Part shown: piece after piece, positions 8,270 to 16,600 of the stretch
How positions within the stretch are numbered: position 1 is the first letter of the stretch
Layout: each line of letters opens with the position of its first letter
Source: Flavobacteriaceae bacterium
GTDB taxonomy: Bacteria > Bacteroidota > Bacteroidia > Flavobacteriales > Flavobacteriaceae
Reading direction: 5' to 3'
Assembly: GCA_947371275.1 (NCBI GenBank)
Contig: CANBOV010000016.1
Span: 1 to 40,886 of the forward strand
DNA: 40,886 nt
Translations under genes and position numbers: made by a program
Notes under the pieces: model-generated
The model's database searches: none
Seen by the model: only the letters and a program-made list of their open reading frames with translations
What the model was told of the DNA's origin: nothing

Positions 8270-8381
8270 ATGTCATGTTATTTTTTTGTTAAAATAATTA
8301 CACAGCAGCGTTAAGGGTGGACAATGATAAAAAAACACGAGGACTGAATCAGATTCTCTTTTATCCTATGGTCAAAAGAAA

Positions 8382-8389
8382 TATCTTTG
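8382..8389 (+). promoter_or_regulatory. -7 box upstream of the rhodanese gene
   Basis: TATCTTTG matches the Bacteroidota -7 consensus TAnnTTTG and lies 21 bases before the ATG at 8411. No clear -33 element is seen. Confidence 0.55.
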
Positions 8390-8410
8390 TTTTTTTAAAT
8401 TAAGGACATT

Positions 8411-8725
8411 ATGAATCTAGCACAAGAAGACTGGGTAGACCAACTTAATGCTGATACTAACGCGGTAATCTTGGACGTTAGAACAGAAGAGGAATGTAAT
8501 GAAGGTATTATTCCCAATGCGATTACTATAGATATATACAAAGGGCAAGGGTTTATTTATGAAGTAGATGCTTTGGATAAAACCAAAAATTATTATGTGT
8601 ATTGTAAAGCAGGTGGCAGAAGTGCGCAGGCTTGTGCGGTGATGAACCAACTTGGTTTTGAAAACACCTACAATTTGGAAGGCGGTTTCATGCAGTGGCA
8701 AGGGGAAGTTTCTTTTCCTGAATAG
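8411..8725 (+). CDS. Single-domain rhodanese-like protein
   Basis: A 104-residue single rhodanese domain, probably a cytoplasmic sulfurtransferase. The family landmarks are present: ILDVRTEEE near residue 20, the active-site loop CKAGGRS with catalytic Cys65, and the C-terminal LEGGFMQW. It could carry a persulfide for sulfur transfer, but the acceptor is not evident from its neighbours. It has its own -7 box. The next gene, vanX, follows 66 bases later on the same strand but has an unrelated function. Confidence 0.93.
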   Translation: MNLAQEDWVDQLNADTNAVILDVRTEEECNEGIIPNAITIDIYKGQGFIYEVDALDKTKNYYVYCKAGGRSAQACAVMNQLGFENTYNLEGGFMQWQGEVSFPE

Positions 8726-8791
8726 ACAGGTTGTTTTTGTTTTGCTTTATATAGCAGCGACGCCTACTTTACCTATGAACCCAAATGCTTT

Positions 8792-9451
8792 ATGAAGAAA
8801 TCCATTTTAGTACTTATGCTTTGCGCTTTGTTCTCTTGTAAATCAGGTTATCTTGATTCGAAGAAATCCCCTGTGGTGTTAGATATAGCTCAGGAGCAAA
8901 ACGATAATACTTTTGTCAATCTGAAGAATTACAGTTCGGGATTTGTGTATGATATGAAATATGCTACTTCGGATAATTTTCTTAAGGAGTCGGTTTACCC
9001 TTGTCAGGAGTGTTTCTTGAGGGTAAAAACCATTAAATCTTTATTGGAAGCCAATGCTGCTTTTTTAGAAAAAGGGTACCGCATTAAGCTCTTTGACTGC
9101 TACCGTCCTATAGCAATACAGAAAAAGATGTGGAAGATTGTTCCTGATGCTAATTTTGTTGCCAATCCTAAAAAAGGATCCATTCACAATAAAGGAGGTG
9201 CTGTAGATATTACTTTGGTGGACTCGCTGGGAGTAGAATTGGACATGGGGACTAGTTTTGATTACTTTGGTGAACAAGCCAGTCATAACTATCAAAATCT
9301 ATCCGAGCAGGTGTTGGCCAACCGCAAGTTGTTGAAAGAAATCATGCTTCAGCATAATTTTAAATCCTATGACTCTGAGTGGTGGCATTACAATTTAGTT
9401 AACAGCAGTGCTGATAAGGTATCTAATTTGAAGTGGAAGTGTGTTCCTTAG
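8792..9451 (+). CDS. D-Ala-D-Ala dipeptidase (VanX/DdpX family) lipoprotein
   Basis: A zinc dipeptidase of peptidase family M15D, 219 residues, which cleaves D-alanyl-D-alanine. A lipoprotein signal is clear (LFSC, lipidated Cys16), so it is envelope-anchored rather than cytoplasmic. Visible motifs are the substrate-binding YATSDNF region, the conserved arginine in DCYRP, the zinc-binding SIHNKGGAVD (His and Asp) and SEWWH (catalytic Glu and the third zinc ligand). It occurs without vanH or vanA, so glycopeptide resistance is not implied; scavenging of cell-wall dipeptides is more likely. Its stop codon overlaps the stop codon of the opposite gene. Confidence 0.92.
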   Translation: MKKSILVLMLCALFSCKSGYLDSKKSPVVLDIAQEQNDNTFVNLKNYSSGFVYDMKYATSDNFLKESVYPCQECFLRVKTIKSLLEANAAFLEKGYRIKLFDCYRPIAIQKKMWKIVPDANFVANPKKGSIHNKGGAVDITLVDSLGVELDMGTSFDYFGEQASHNYQNLSEQVLANRKLLKEIMLQHNFKSYDSEWWHYNLVNSSADKVSNLKWKCVP

Positions 9452-10017
9452 TTATCTAAGCATTTCAAGTAATCAATAAAATACTTTTCGGGTTCGTACT
9501 TGTTTTTGTCCATTTCAGAAACAAACTCAGTTTTAAAAGGATAATCAATAGTTTCACCGGCAAACTTCACTCTCATGTAGGTAACCGGAGATGTTTTTAA
9601 ATCTTCAAAGTTTTCTTTGGTGAATAAAAAGGTACCGCTAATGATGCGATTGTTGCCATTTTTATCGTCTCTTACTAAAGTACCACAAGTGTCATTGCCA
9701 TTAAATAGTAAGGTTACAATTTTGCCGTTATTAAGCTGTAAATACACTTTGGAACTGGCATCAAAACAATTGGCACTGATAAAATCAGCGCTGCGGGTTA
9801 AGAATTGCGCTTCCACCGCCAAAATTCCGTTGGTACTGGATAAGGCAAAGAATATATTGGTAGAGTTACCCGCAAAACTGCGTTCAAAGATCATTTTTTG
9901 CTTGAAGGATTTGTACGAACCCAAACTATCTTTCACCTCGTTGTCAATTTCACAAGGTTTTTGAGCAAAAGCTAGGGCATAAAAGCATAATGATAAAGCT
10001 AAAAGCAGTTTTTTCAT
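9448..10017 (-). CDS. Secreted hypothetical protein
   Basis: I do not recognise this 189-residue protein. A signal peptide is clear (KKLLLALSLCFYALAFAQ), so it is exported to the periplasm or outer membrane. The mature part is rich in beta-type sequence with four Cys residues, and ends YFIDYLKCLDN. It starts 3 bases after the stop codon of the methyltransferase gene upstream on the same strand, so the two are probably co-transcribed. Its end converges with vanX, the two stop codons overlapping by four bases. Confidence 0.8.
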   Translation of the reverse strand: MKKLLLALSLCFYALAFAQKPCEIDNEVKDSLGSYKSFKQKMIFERSFAGNSTNIFFALSSTNGILAVEAQFLTRSADFISANCFDASSKVYLQLNNGKIVTLLFNGNDTCGTLVRDDKNGNNRIISGTFLFTKENFEDLKTSPVTYMRVKFAGETIDYPFKTEFVSEMDKNKYEPEKYFIDYLKCLDN

Positions 10018-10020
10018 GGT

Positions 10021-11202
10021 TTAATTAATTTTGGCGCAAAGTAAAACTATTTTCTCATTAGTACTAGAAGTCGTAAAAAAACAATACAAATCGCCTCCTT
10101 CTTTTATTTTCCATTTTTTACGAATGGTTTCCACGGTATCCGGAAAATTTCTAGTTGTAATATTGGCTTTCTTACCCTCCAAAAAGGACTTCATTTCTTT
10201 TTTATTATACTCCAATACGGTGTCGATTTTAAATACCCTGCCTGGAAAATTGAGTAGCAAAGAAGCCGAGTATAAATGGGAGTGCGGATGTAGCTTGGAA
10301 ATACCAAAGGCAACAGCGACTTCGTCGAAGCCTCCTGATTTCATAATGGCAGCATTGGGTTCGTAGAGGTATTGCTGGGGTTGTGCATAGTTCACGGCTT
10401 CTTTTAGCTCGTGCTGTTCAAATGAGAATGATTCTGTACCGTCTTTTTTTAGATTACAAGTGTGCAGCGTAATAGCAGCATGGTAGTGTTTTTTTATCAC
10501 CCAAAGCAGCTCTTTTACTTCATTGTCAACTGCTACTATGTGAATTTGTTTTACGTTTTTCAATTCGGATAACCCTGCCGTAAGGTCTAAAATGGGGGCT
10601 GTTTTCACTAGTATATTGGAAGTGAATTCAAAATAAAAATCCAATAAGTCGGGTACGTTGGGCAGGCAATCTTGCAGCATAAACACTTTACCTTTGCTAT
10701 CATTCCTTCTGGAAGGGTCAAGGTAAATCCAATCAAACGAGCGATTTAATTCTTTTAAAATAACCGTACTGTCCCCTTGAATGCAGTTAAGGTTGTCTAG
10801 TTGGAGTTGAGCACAATTATGTTGGACGATTTCTGAAAGTTCGACCTTGATTTCGCAATGCGTTACCTGCGTTATGCGTTTGGAAAAATAAAAATCATCT
10901 ACACCAAAACCACCTGTTAAATCAATAAGTGATTCCCCCGAAACTAATTGCGCTTTATAGGCCGCTGTTTTTTCAGAGGAGGTTTGTTCTACTGATATTT
11001 TACTGGGGTAAAGGATATTGGCTGCGTTGAACCAGCTTGGTAATTTGTTTTTGGCTTTTTGTTTGGCCGAGATTTGGTGGAGGATTTCTACCCATTCAAT
11101 TTGCGGAAACGGGTTTTTTTGAAAAGCCAATTTAGCCACATCTTCGCTTAGAGAAGCATTGATGAATTGTTGGATATCACTATGGAGCAGCGAGGAATTC
11201 AA
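10021..11202 (-). CDS. SAM-dependent methyltransferase with THUMP-like domain
   Basis: A class I methyltransferase of 393 residues, of the type common in Bacteroidota that carries a PG_1098 ferredoxin-like region and a THUMP-like end. The SAM-binding motif is LIDLTGGFGVDDFYF (about residues 97-111). Motif IV is DWIYLDPSRR (about 156-165), where DPSR resembles the DPPY/DPSR catalytic loop of nucleic-acid methyltransferases. The RNA-binding-like C-terminus suggests an RNA substrate, but this is inferred. It sits between DUF4159 and the secreted hypothetical gene with gaps of a few bases, so it belongs to the tsaD-rsmE-DUF4159 transcript. Confidence 0.88.
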   Translation of the reverse strand: MNSSLLHSDIQQFINASLSEDVAKLAFQKNPFPQIEWVEILHQISAKQKAKNKLPSWFNAANILYPSKISVEQTSSEKTAAYKAQLVSGESLIDLTGGFGVDDFYFSKRITQVTHCEIKVELSEIVQHNCAQLQLDNLNCIQGDSTVILKELNRSFDWIYLDPSRRNDSKGKVFMLQDCLPNVPDLLDFYFEFTSNILVKTAPILDLTAGLSELKNVKQIHIVAVDNEVKELLWVIKKHYHAAITLHTCNLKKDGTESFSFEQHELKEAVNYAQPQQYLYEPNAAIMKSGGFDEVAVAFGISKLHPHSHLYSASLLLNFPGRVFKIDTVLEYNKKEMKSFLEGKKANITTRNFPDTVETIRKKWKIKEGGDLYCFFTTSSTNEKIVLLCAKIN

Positions 11203-11207
11203 GGGTA

Positions 11208-11846
11208 TTAATTCTTGAAGATATAATTCAAAATATTGGCACCCATCTTAAGCGCTTTTTCGCGTACTTCTTTGGGGTCATTATGCACTTCAGGATCTTC
11301 CCATCCATCCCCTAAATCACATTCATAGGTGTATAATAATACTAGGCGATTTTCAATAAAGACCCCAAAAGCTTGTGGGCGTTTCCCATCATGTTCGTGG
11401 ATTTTGGGTAAGCCATTGGCAAATAGATTGGGCTTTTGAAAGATGGGGTGATTGGCAGGAATTTCTACTAAATCATTATTGGGGAATATTCTTTTGATTT
11501 CTCTTCGGATGTATTGATCCATCCCATAATTGTCATCGGCATGAAGAAAGCCGCCGGAAACTAAGTAGTTTCTCAAATTAACAATTTCAGCATCGCTGAA
11601 CACCACATTACCATGTCCGGTCATGTGCAAGAAGGGATAAGAAAACAGTTCAGGACTGCCTGGTTCTACGGTTGCTGGTTTGGCTTTAATATTCGTATTA
11701 ATAGTTTGATTAGCATATTTAATCAAATTGGGCAACGAGGTTGGGTTGGCATACCAATCACCGCCGCCGTTGTATTTTAAGAGTGCAATTTCTTGAGAAA
11801 AGGCAAGTGATGATGTGAATAAAAACAGCAAAAGAATTTTTTTCAT
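11208..11846 (-). CDS. DUF4159 secreted protein
   Basis: A 212-residue protein matching DUF4159. I start it at 11846 (MKKILLLFLFTSSLAFSQ), which gives a proper signal peptide; the longer frame to 11885 would overlap rsmE. The domain begins IALLKYNGGGDWYANP and contains LHMTGHGNVVFSDAEI and GGFLHADDNYGMD, resembling a glutamine-amidotransferase-like fold without an obvious nucleophile Cys. In other bacteria DUF4159 proteins are found with MoxR/vWA systems, but none is here. It is probably periplasmic; its function is unknown. Confidence 0.88.
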   Translation of the reverse strand: MKKILLLFLFTSSLAFSQEIALLKYNGGGDWYANPTSLPNLIKYANQTINTNIKAKPATVEPGSPELFSYPFLHMTGHGNVVFSDAEIVNLRNYLVSGGFLHADDNYGMDQYIRREIKRIFPNNDLVEIPANHPIFQKPNLFANGLPKIHEHDGKRPQAFGVFIENRLVLLYTYECDLGDGWEDPEVHNDPKEVREKALKMGANILNYIFKN

Positions 11847-11859
11847 AGGTTCGGAAAGG

Positions 11860-12567
11860 TTATGCTTCATTCTTAAAAACGACACTGTGACAGGCCACTA
11901 CTGCAGCCGTTTCTGTGCGTAATCTTGTAGCTCCCAAAGATACAGGAATAAAATTATGCTCAAGGGCTAATTGAATTTCTTTAACAGAAAAATCCCCTTC
12001 AGGGCCTATTAAAACGAGCACATCTTGATTGGTTTGCAGTTCGTTTTTCAAGGAGCGTTTATCGGTTTCTTCGCAATGCGCAATAAACAATTGTCCTATT
12101 TGCTGGGTTTGGATAAATTCTTTGAATGCTACTGGTTCGTTGAGTATAGGTAAATAATAGTGCAAGGATTGCTTCATAGCACTTTCTACTATTTTTTGAA
12201 AGCGGTCTGTTTTGATTACTTTACGCTCTGAATGTTCACAAATAATAGGGGTGATTTCTTGTATTCCGATTTCGGTTGCTTTTTCCAAAAACCATTCGTA
12301 GCGTTCATTCATTTTGGTGGGGGCTACCGCGAGATGCAGACGGTAAGGCAATGCCTCCTGTTTTTCATAGGCATTGATTTTGACGGTACATTTGTTGTCT
12401 GAGGCAATGGTAATTTCGGTGTGGAAAAGAAACCCTTTCCCGTTGGTTACTTGCAAAATATCGCCTTCTTTTTTGCGTAATACTTTGATGATGTGTTTGC
12501 TCTCTTCTTTGTCAAAAACAAAAGTTGTAGCCTCTTGTGTTATCGTAGGGTTGTAGAATAGTTGCAT
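11860..12567 (-). CDS. rsmE: 16S rRNA m3U1498 methyltransferase RsmE
   Basis: Methylates N3 of U1498 in 16S rRNA using SAM; 235 residues when started at 12567 (MQLFYNP). The longer frame to 12651 would run into tsaD. The N-terminal PUA-like part contains HIIKVLRKKEGD, and the C-terminal SPOUT knot shows VLIGPEGDFSVKEI and SLGATRLRTETAA, both diagnostic. Its start codon follows the tsaD stop codon by one base, so the two are tightly coupled; both serve translation accuracy. Confidence 0.95.
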   Translation of the reverse strand: MQLFYNPTITQEATTFVFDKEESKHIIKVLRKKEGDILQVTNGKGFLFHTEITIASDNKCTVKINAYEKQEALPYRLHLAVAPTKMNERYEWFLEKATEIGIQEITPIICEHSERKVIKTDRFQKIVESAMKQSLHYYLPILNEPVAFKEFIQTQQIGQLFIAHCEETDKRSLKNELQTNQDVLVLIGPEGDFSVKEIQLALEHNFIPVSLGATRLRTETAAVVACHSVVFKNEA

Positions 12568-12568
12568 A

Positions 12569-13591
12569 TTAAAACTCAATTCGGGCTTTAGACGTTGTGT
12601 GCGCATCCGAGAATTTATCGGATAAATATTTTTGGTACCCCACAATTCCAATCATCGCAGCATTATCTGTAGTGTATTCAAATTTAGGGATAAATGTTTT
12701 CCAGCCATACTTACTTTCTGCTCCCTTTAAGGTAGTTCGTATGCCAGAATTGGCTGAAACTCCACCACCTATGGCAATTTGTTTTATACCGGTTTCGGCT
12801 ACTGCTAGTTTTAGTTTATCCATCAGTATTTCGATGATGGTATGTTGGACAGAGGCACAAATATCGGCTTTGTTCTCTTCGATAAAATTGGGATTGGCTG
12901 CAACATTCTTTTGTACAAAATACAAAATTTGTGTTTTAAGTCCGGAGAAACTAAAGTCTAAACCATCAACTTTAGGTTTGGTGAACGCGTATTTTTTTGG
13001 ATTTCCTTCCTTGGCAAACTGATCAATCAGCGGGCCACCAGGATAAGGGAGTCCGAGTATTTTAGCTGTTTTATCGAAAGCTTCACCCACAGCATCGTCG
13101 GTGGTTTCACCAATGATTTCCATATGGAAGAAATCATGCACTTTTACAATTTGGGTATGTCCACCAGAAATGGTTAGCGCCAAAAAAGGGAAGGTAGGTT
13201 TTTCAAAACCTTCTTCGCTGATAAAGTGCGCTAAGATGTGCGCATGCATGTGATTAACGGCTACTAAAGGTATTTCTAAAGCCAAGGATAACGATTTAGC
13301 AAAAGAACCGCCTACCAGTAAAGAACCCATTAAGCCAGGGCCTTGTGTAAACGCAATAGCCGAAAGCTGTTCTTTGGTAATGTTTGCTTTTTTTAGCGCT
13401 ACATCAATGACGGGAACAATGTTTTGTTGGTGGGCACGGGAAGCCAATTCAGGTACCACACCACCATATTCTTCATGGATGCTTTGTCTAGCGACCACAT
13501 TAGAAAGTACGATATCGTTGCGTAAAACAGCCGCTGCCGTATCGTCGCACGAACTTTCGATAGCCAGAATAAAAACTTCTTCAGGATGCAT
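12569..13591 (-). CDS. tsaD: tRNA N6-threonylcarbamoyladenosine transferase TsaD
   Basis: Transfers the threonylcarbamoyl group to A37 of ANN-reading tRNAs, together with TsaB and TsaE. I start it at 13591 (MHPEEVFILAIESSCDDT), giving 340 residues, the normal size; the longer frame to 13780 crosses the promoter region. The metal ligands His114 and His118 lie in NHMHAH, and the ATP-binding SGGHTQIV and the late Asp in YTTDNAAMIG are present. It is first in a minus-strand transcript with rsmE, DUF4159 and the methyltransferase, and divergent from tamB. A possible -7 box is at 13638-13645. Confidence 0.96.
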   Translation of the reverse strand: MHPEEVFILAIESSCDDTAAAVLRNDIVLSNVVARQSIHEEYGGVVPELASRAHQQNIVPVIDVALKKANITKEQLSAIAFTQGPGLMGSLLVGGSFAKSLSLALEIPLVAVNHMHAHILAHFISEEGFEKPTFPFLALTISGGHTQIVKVHDFFHMEIIGETTDDAVGEAFDKTAKILGLPYPGGPLIDQFAKEGNPKKYAFTKPKVDGLDFSFSGLKTQILYFVQKNVAANPNFIEENKADICASVQHTIIEILMDKLKLAVAETGIKQIAIGGGVSANSGIRTTLKGAESKYGWKTFIPKFEYTTDNAAMIGIVGYQKYLSDKFSDAHTTSKARIEF

Positions 13592-13611
13592 AAAAGGCAC
13601 GAATTTTGAGT

Positions 13612-13645
13612 TATATTTGACAGTCCAACAGTTAAACCAAATATA
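13612..13645. promoter_or_regulatory. Face-to-face -7 boxes of tamB and tsaD
   Basis: TATATTTG occurs on the plus strand at 13612-13619 and, inverted, at 13638-13645 on the minus strand. Both match TAnnTTTG. The first points toward tamB and the second toward tsaD, so the two transcripts would overlap at their 5' ends. No convincing -33 element is seen for either. Confidence 0.5.
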
Positions 13646-13691
13646 ATAGATTTTTACAAAGGTAATTTTCTTTCCCAAGTCATAATAATAA

Positions 13692-16600
13692 TTGGAAAAA
13701 AATAAGACAAATAACGGGTTTATAAAGTTTAGAAGGATTGTACTTCGCACTATAGCAGTATTACTTCTACTTTTACTCATAACAAGTATTGCTCTTACTT
13801 TACCTGTCGTGCAGACTAAAATTGCCCGCTACGCAACCGAAAGAATCAACAAAGATTACGGAACCAATATTAACATAGATAAAATAGCCATTACTGTTTT
13901 TGGCGGTGTTAAGATTAAGAATCTACTAATTCTTGATCACCATAAAGATACTTTGATCTATTCCAAAAGAATCAAAACCAGTATATTGGATGTTAACAAA
14001 CTAGTTAATGGTAAGTTGTTGTTTGGTGATTTGCGTTTTGATACCTTTTATCTTCAGATTAAAACCTATAAAAGAGAAAAAGAAACCAATTTAGATTTAT
14101 TTGTAGCGGCTTTTGATGATGGCAAGCCAGGAAGTGGCAAGTTTTTAATGAAATCAAAAAACATTTTTCTTAAGGACAGTCGATTTGTCATGTTGGATTA
14201 CAATAGATCGCAACCCAAAGATGTTGATTTCACTAAGCTCAATGCTCATTTGAATGACTTTATGATTAAAGGGCCTAATGTTTATGCTGCTATTACAACC
14301 ATGTCATTTAAGGATCATCGAGGGGTATTTGTTGAAAATTTACAATCCGATTTTGCCTATACCAAACACGACATCAGCCTAAAGAAACTTGAAGTTACCA
14401 CCAAAGAATCCTTCCTAAAAGGGAACGTAATCCTTAGATATAGTAGAGATAATCACGATTTTAGTGACTTCAATAATAAAGTGAAATTTGATGTAAAATT
14501 GGATAGCGCTACCCTGTCGTCAAATGACATACGTTATTTTTACAAGGAATTAGGACGCAATCAAAAATTTTACTTGAATTCTAAAATAAAAGGGACGCTG
14601 AATAATTTCTATGCTACCCACCTTTACTTGCAGGACCGTAAAAAAACGATCATTAGAGGGGATGTTAACTTCAAAAACCTTTTCCCAAGAGCTCCAGGTC
14701 AATTTTACATGAAAGGAAACTTCTGGAAAATTGCTTCTAATTATAGTGATTTAACCAAATTGTTGCCCAACATCTTAGGAAAGAAATTGCCCACTTCATT
14801 AGCTAAATTGGGGCAGTTTGATTATACAGGAAGAGCTGAAATTACACAGCAGTATATTACTACCAATTTTGTAATGAATACGGCCCTAGGGATTTTAGAA
14901 TCAGATTTGCATATGTCAAACCTCACCAACATCGACAACGCTCAATACAAAGGGAAAGTCATACTTGATGGTTTTGATGTAGGCGCAATGATGAATGACA
15001 ATACCATTGGGAAAGTTAGTTTGAATCTTGATGTAGAAGGGAAAGGATTTACCCGTAAGTATTTGAATACTTCCTTTGTGGGTGATGTGTTTCAAGTGAA
15101 ATATAACGGTTATAATTATACAAAAATTATCGTAGACGGAAGTTTTAAGGAACCTATGTTTAAAGGGAAGTTTAATATAAACGACCCTAATTTATTTATG
15201 GATTTTGACGGCACGGTTGATCTTTCTAAAAAGGAGAATATCTATGATTTTAATTCCAAAATAGATTATGCTAATTTGGTTAAACTCAACTGGATTAAAG
15301 ACTCTATATCGGTTTTTAAAGGAGATATCATCGTTAAAGCTAGTGGAAACTCTTTTGATAATTTAAAGGGAGATTTAGTGCTAACCAATGCTTCCTATCA
15401 AAATAAAAAAGGGCAGTATTTTTTAGATTATTTGAATGTTAATTCGCGCTTTGATGTTAATGGAGAACGCAATATTGTCATCAATTCTCCTGATGCTATT
15501 GAGGGGTCTGTAGTGGGAAGGTATAAGTTCAATCAATTACAAAAGATGGTTGAAAATTCGTTGGGTAGTTTTTATGCCAATTACAAACAGAATAAAGTAT
15601 TGCCAAATCAATACCTCAAATTTGACTTTGCACTCCACAGTAAGATTATCGAAATTTTTAATCCCGATATTTCTTTAGCTCCTAATACGCTGTTAAAAGG
15701 GAATATCAGTTCGGACACCAAAAACTTCAAACTCGATTTTAATTCCCCACAAGTAGTTGCTTACAACAATACTTTTGATAAAATCTTAATTCAAGTAGAT
15801 AATAAAAACCCCTTGTATAATGCCTATGTTCAAATGGATTCCATTAAAACCAAGCGATATAAGGTAAGGGACTTCAGCATGATTAATACGTTTTCTAATG
15901 ATACCCTTCACTTCAGAACCGAGTTTAAAGGAGGGAAGAGGGGGAATGACTTTTACAACTTGAATTTATACCATACGATAAACAAAGACAATAAGAATGT
16001 TATTGGATTTAATAAATCAGAATTGCAATTCAAGGATTACCTATGGTTTTTAAATGAAAAAGAAGGGACAGAAGACAATAAAATTGTCTTTGATAAAAAA
16101 CTTAAGAACTTCTCGTTTAATAACTTGATGCTGTCACATGGCGAACAAAGTATTAATTTTATGGGCTATTGGAACGGGAAAAAGGATAAGGATTTAGAAC
16201 TCACCTTTGACAAGGTCAATTTGAATAAAGTCACCCCCGATGTTGAAAAATTCCAATTTGATGGAAAATTAAATGGAAAAGTAAATTTTAAACAAACCAA
16301 TGATATCTTCCTGCCTACCTCCACGTTAAGGATCGATAGTTTACAAGTTAATGCTATTGCATTGGGTGAAATGAATTTAGACATTAAAGGGGACGAGACC
16401 TTAAGTAAATTTCACCTGAACTCCACCTTAAATAATAAAAATGTGGAGTCTTTTAGCGCCAACGGAGACATCTCGATTGTTGACAATCAAACCTTATTAG
16501 ATGTCGATTTAAATTTTGACAAATTCAATCTTGGAGTTTTAGGAAAAATAGGGGGAGATGTCATTACGAATATTAGAGGGTTTGCGTCTGGAAGCGCGAG

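Noticed and set aside
7888..8292. Plus-strand frame of 134 codons across marR and its promoter
   Set aside because: It runs antisense to a clear MarR protein and through the operators; the peptide resembles no known family.
8792..9451. Glycopeptide resistance locus based on the VanX-like gene
   Set aside because: No vanH, vanA or regulator is nearby, and the protein is a lipoprotein. Housekeeping dipeptide use is more likely.
13592..13780. Longer tsaD frame starting at 13780
   Set aside because: The extra 63 residues are unlike the family, overlap the tamB start and cover both promoter boxes. The start at 13591 gives the normal 340 residues.
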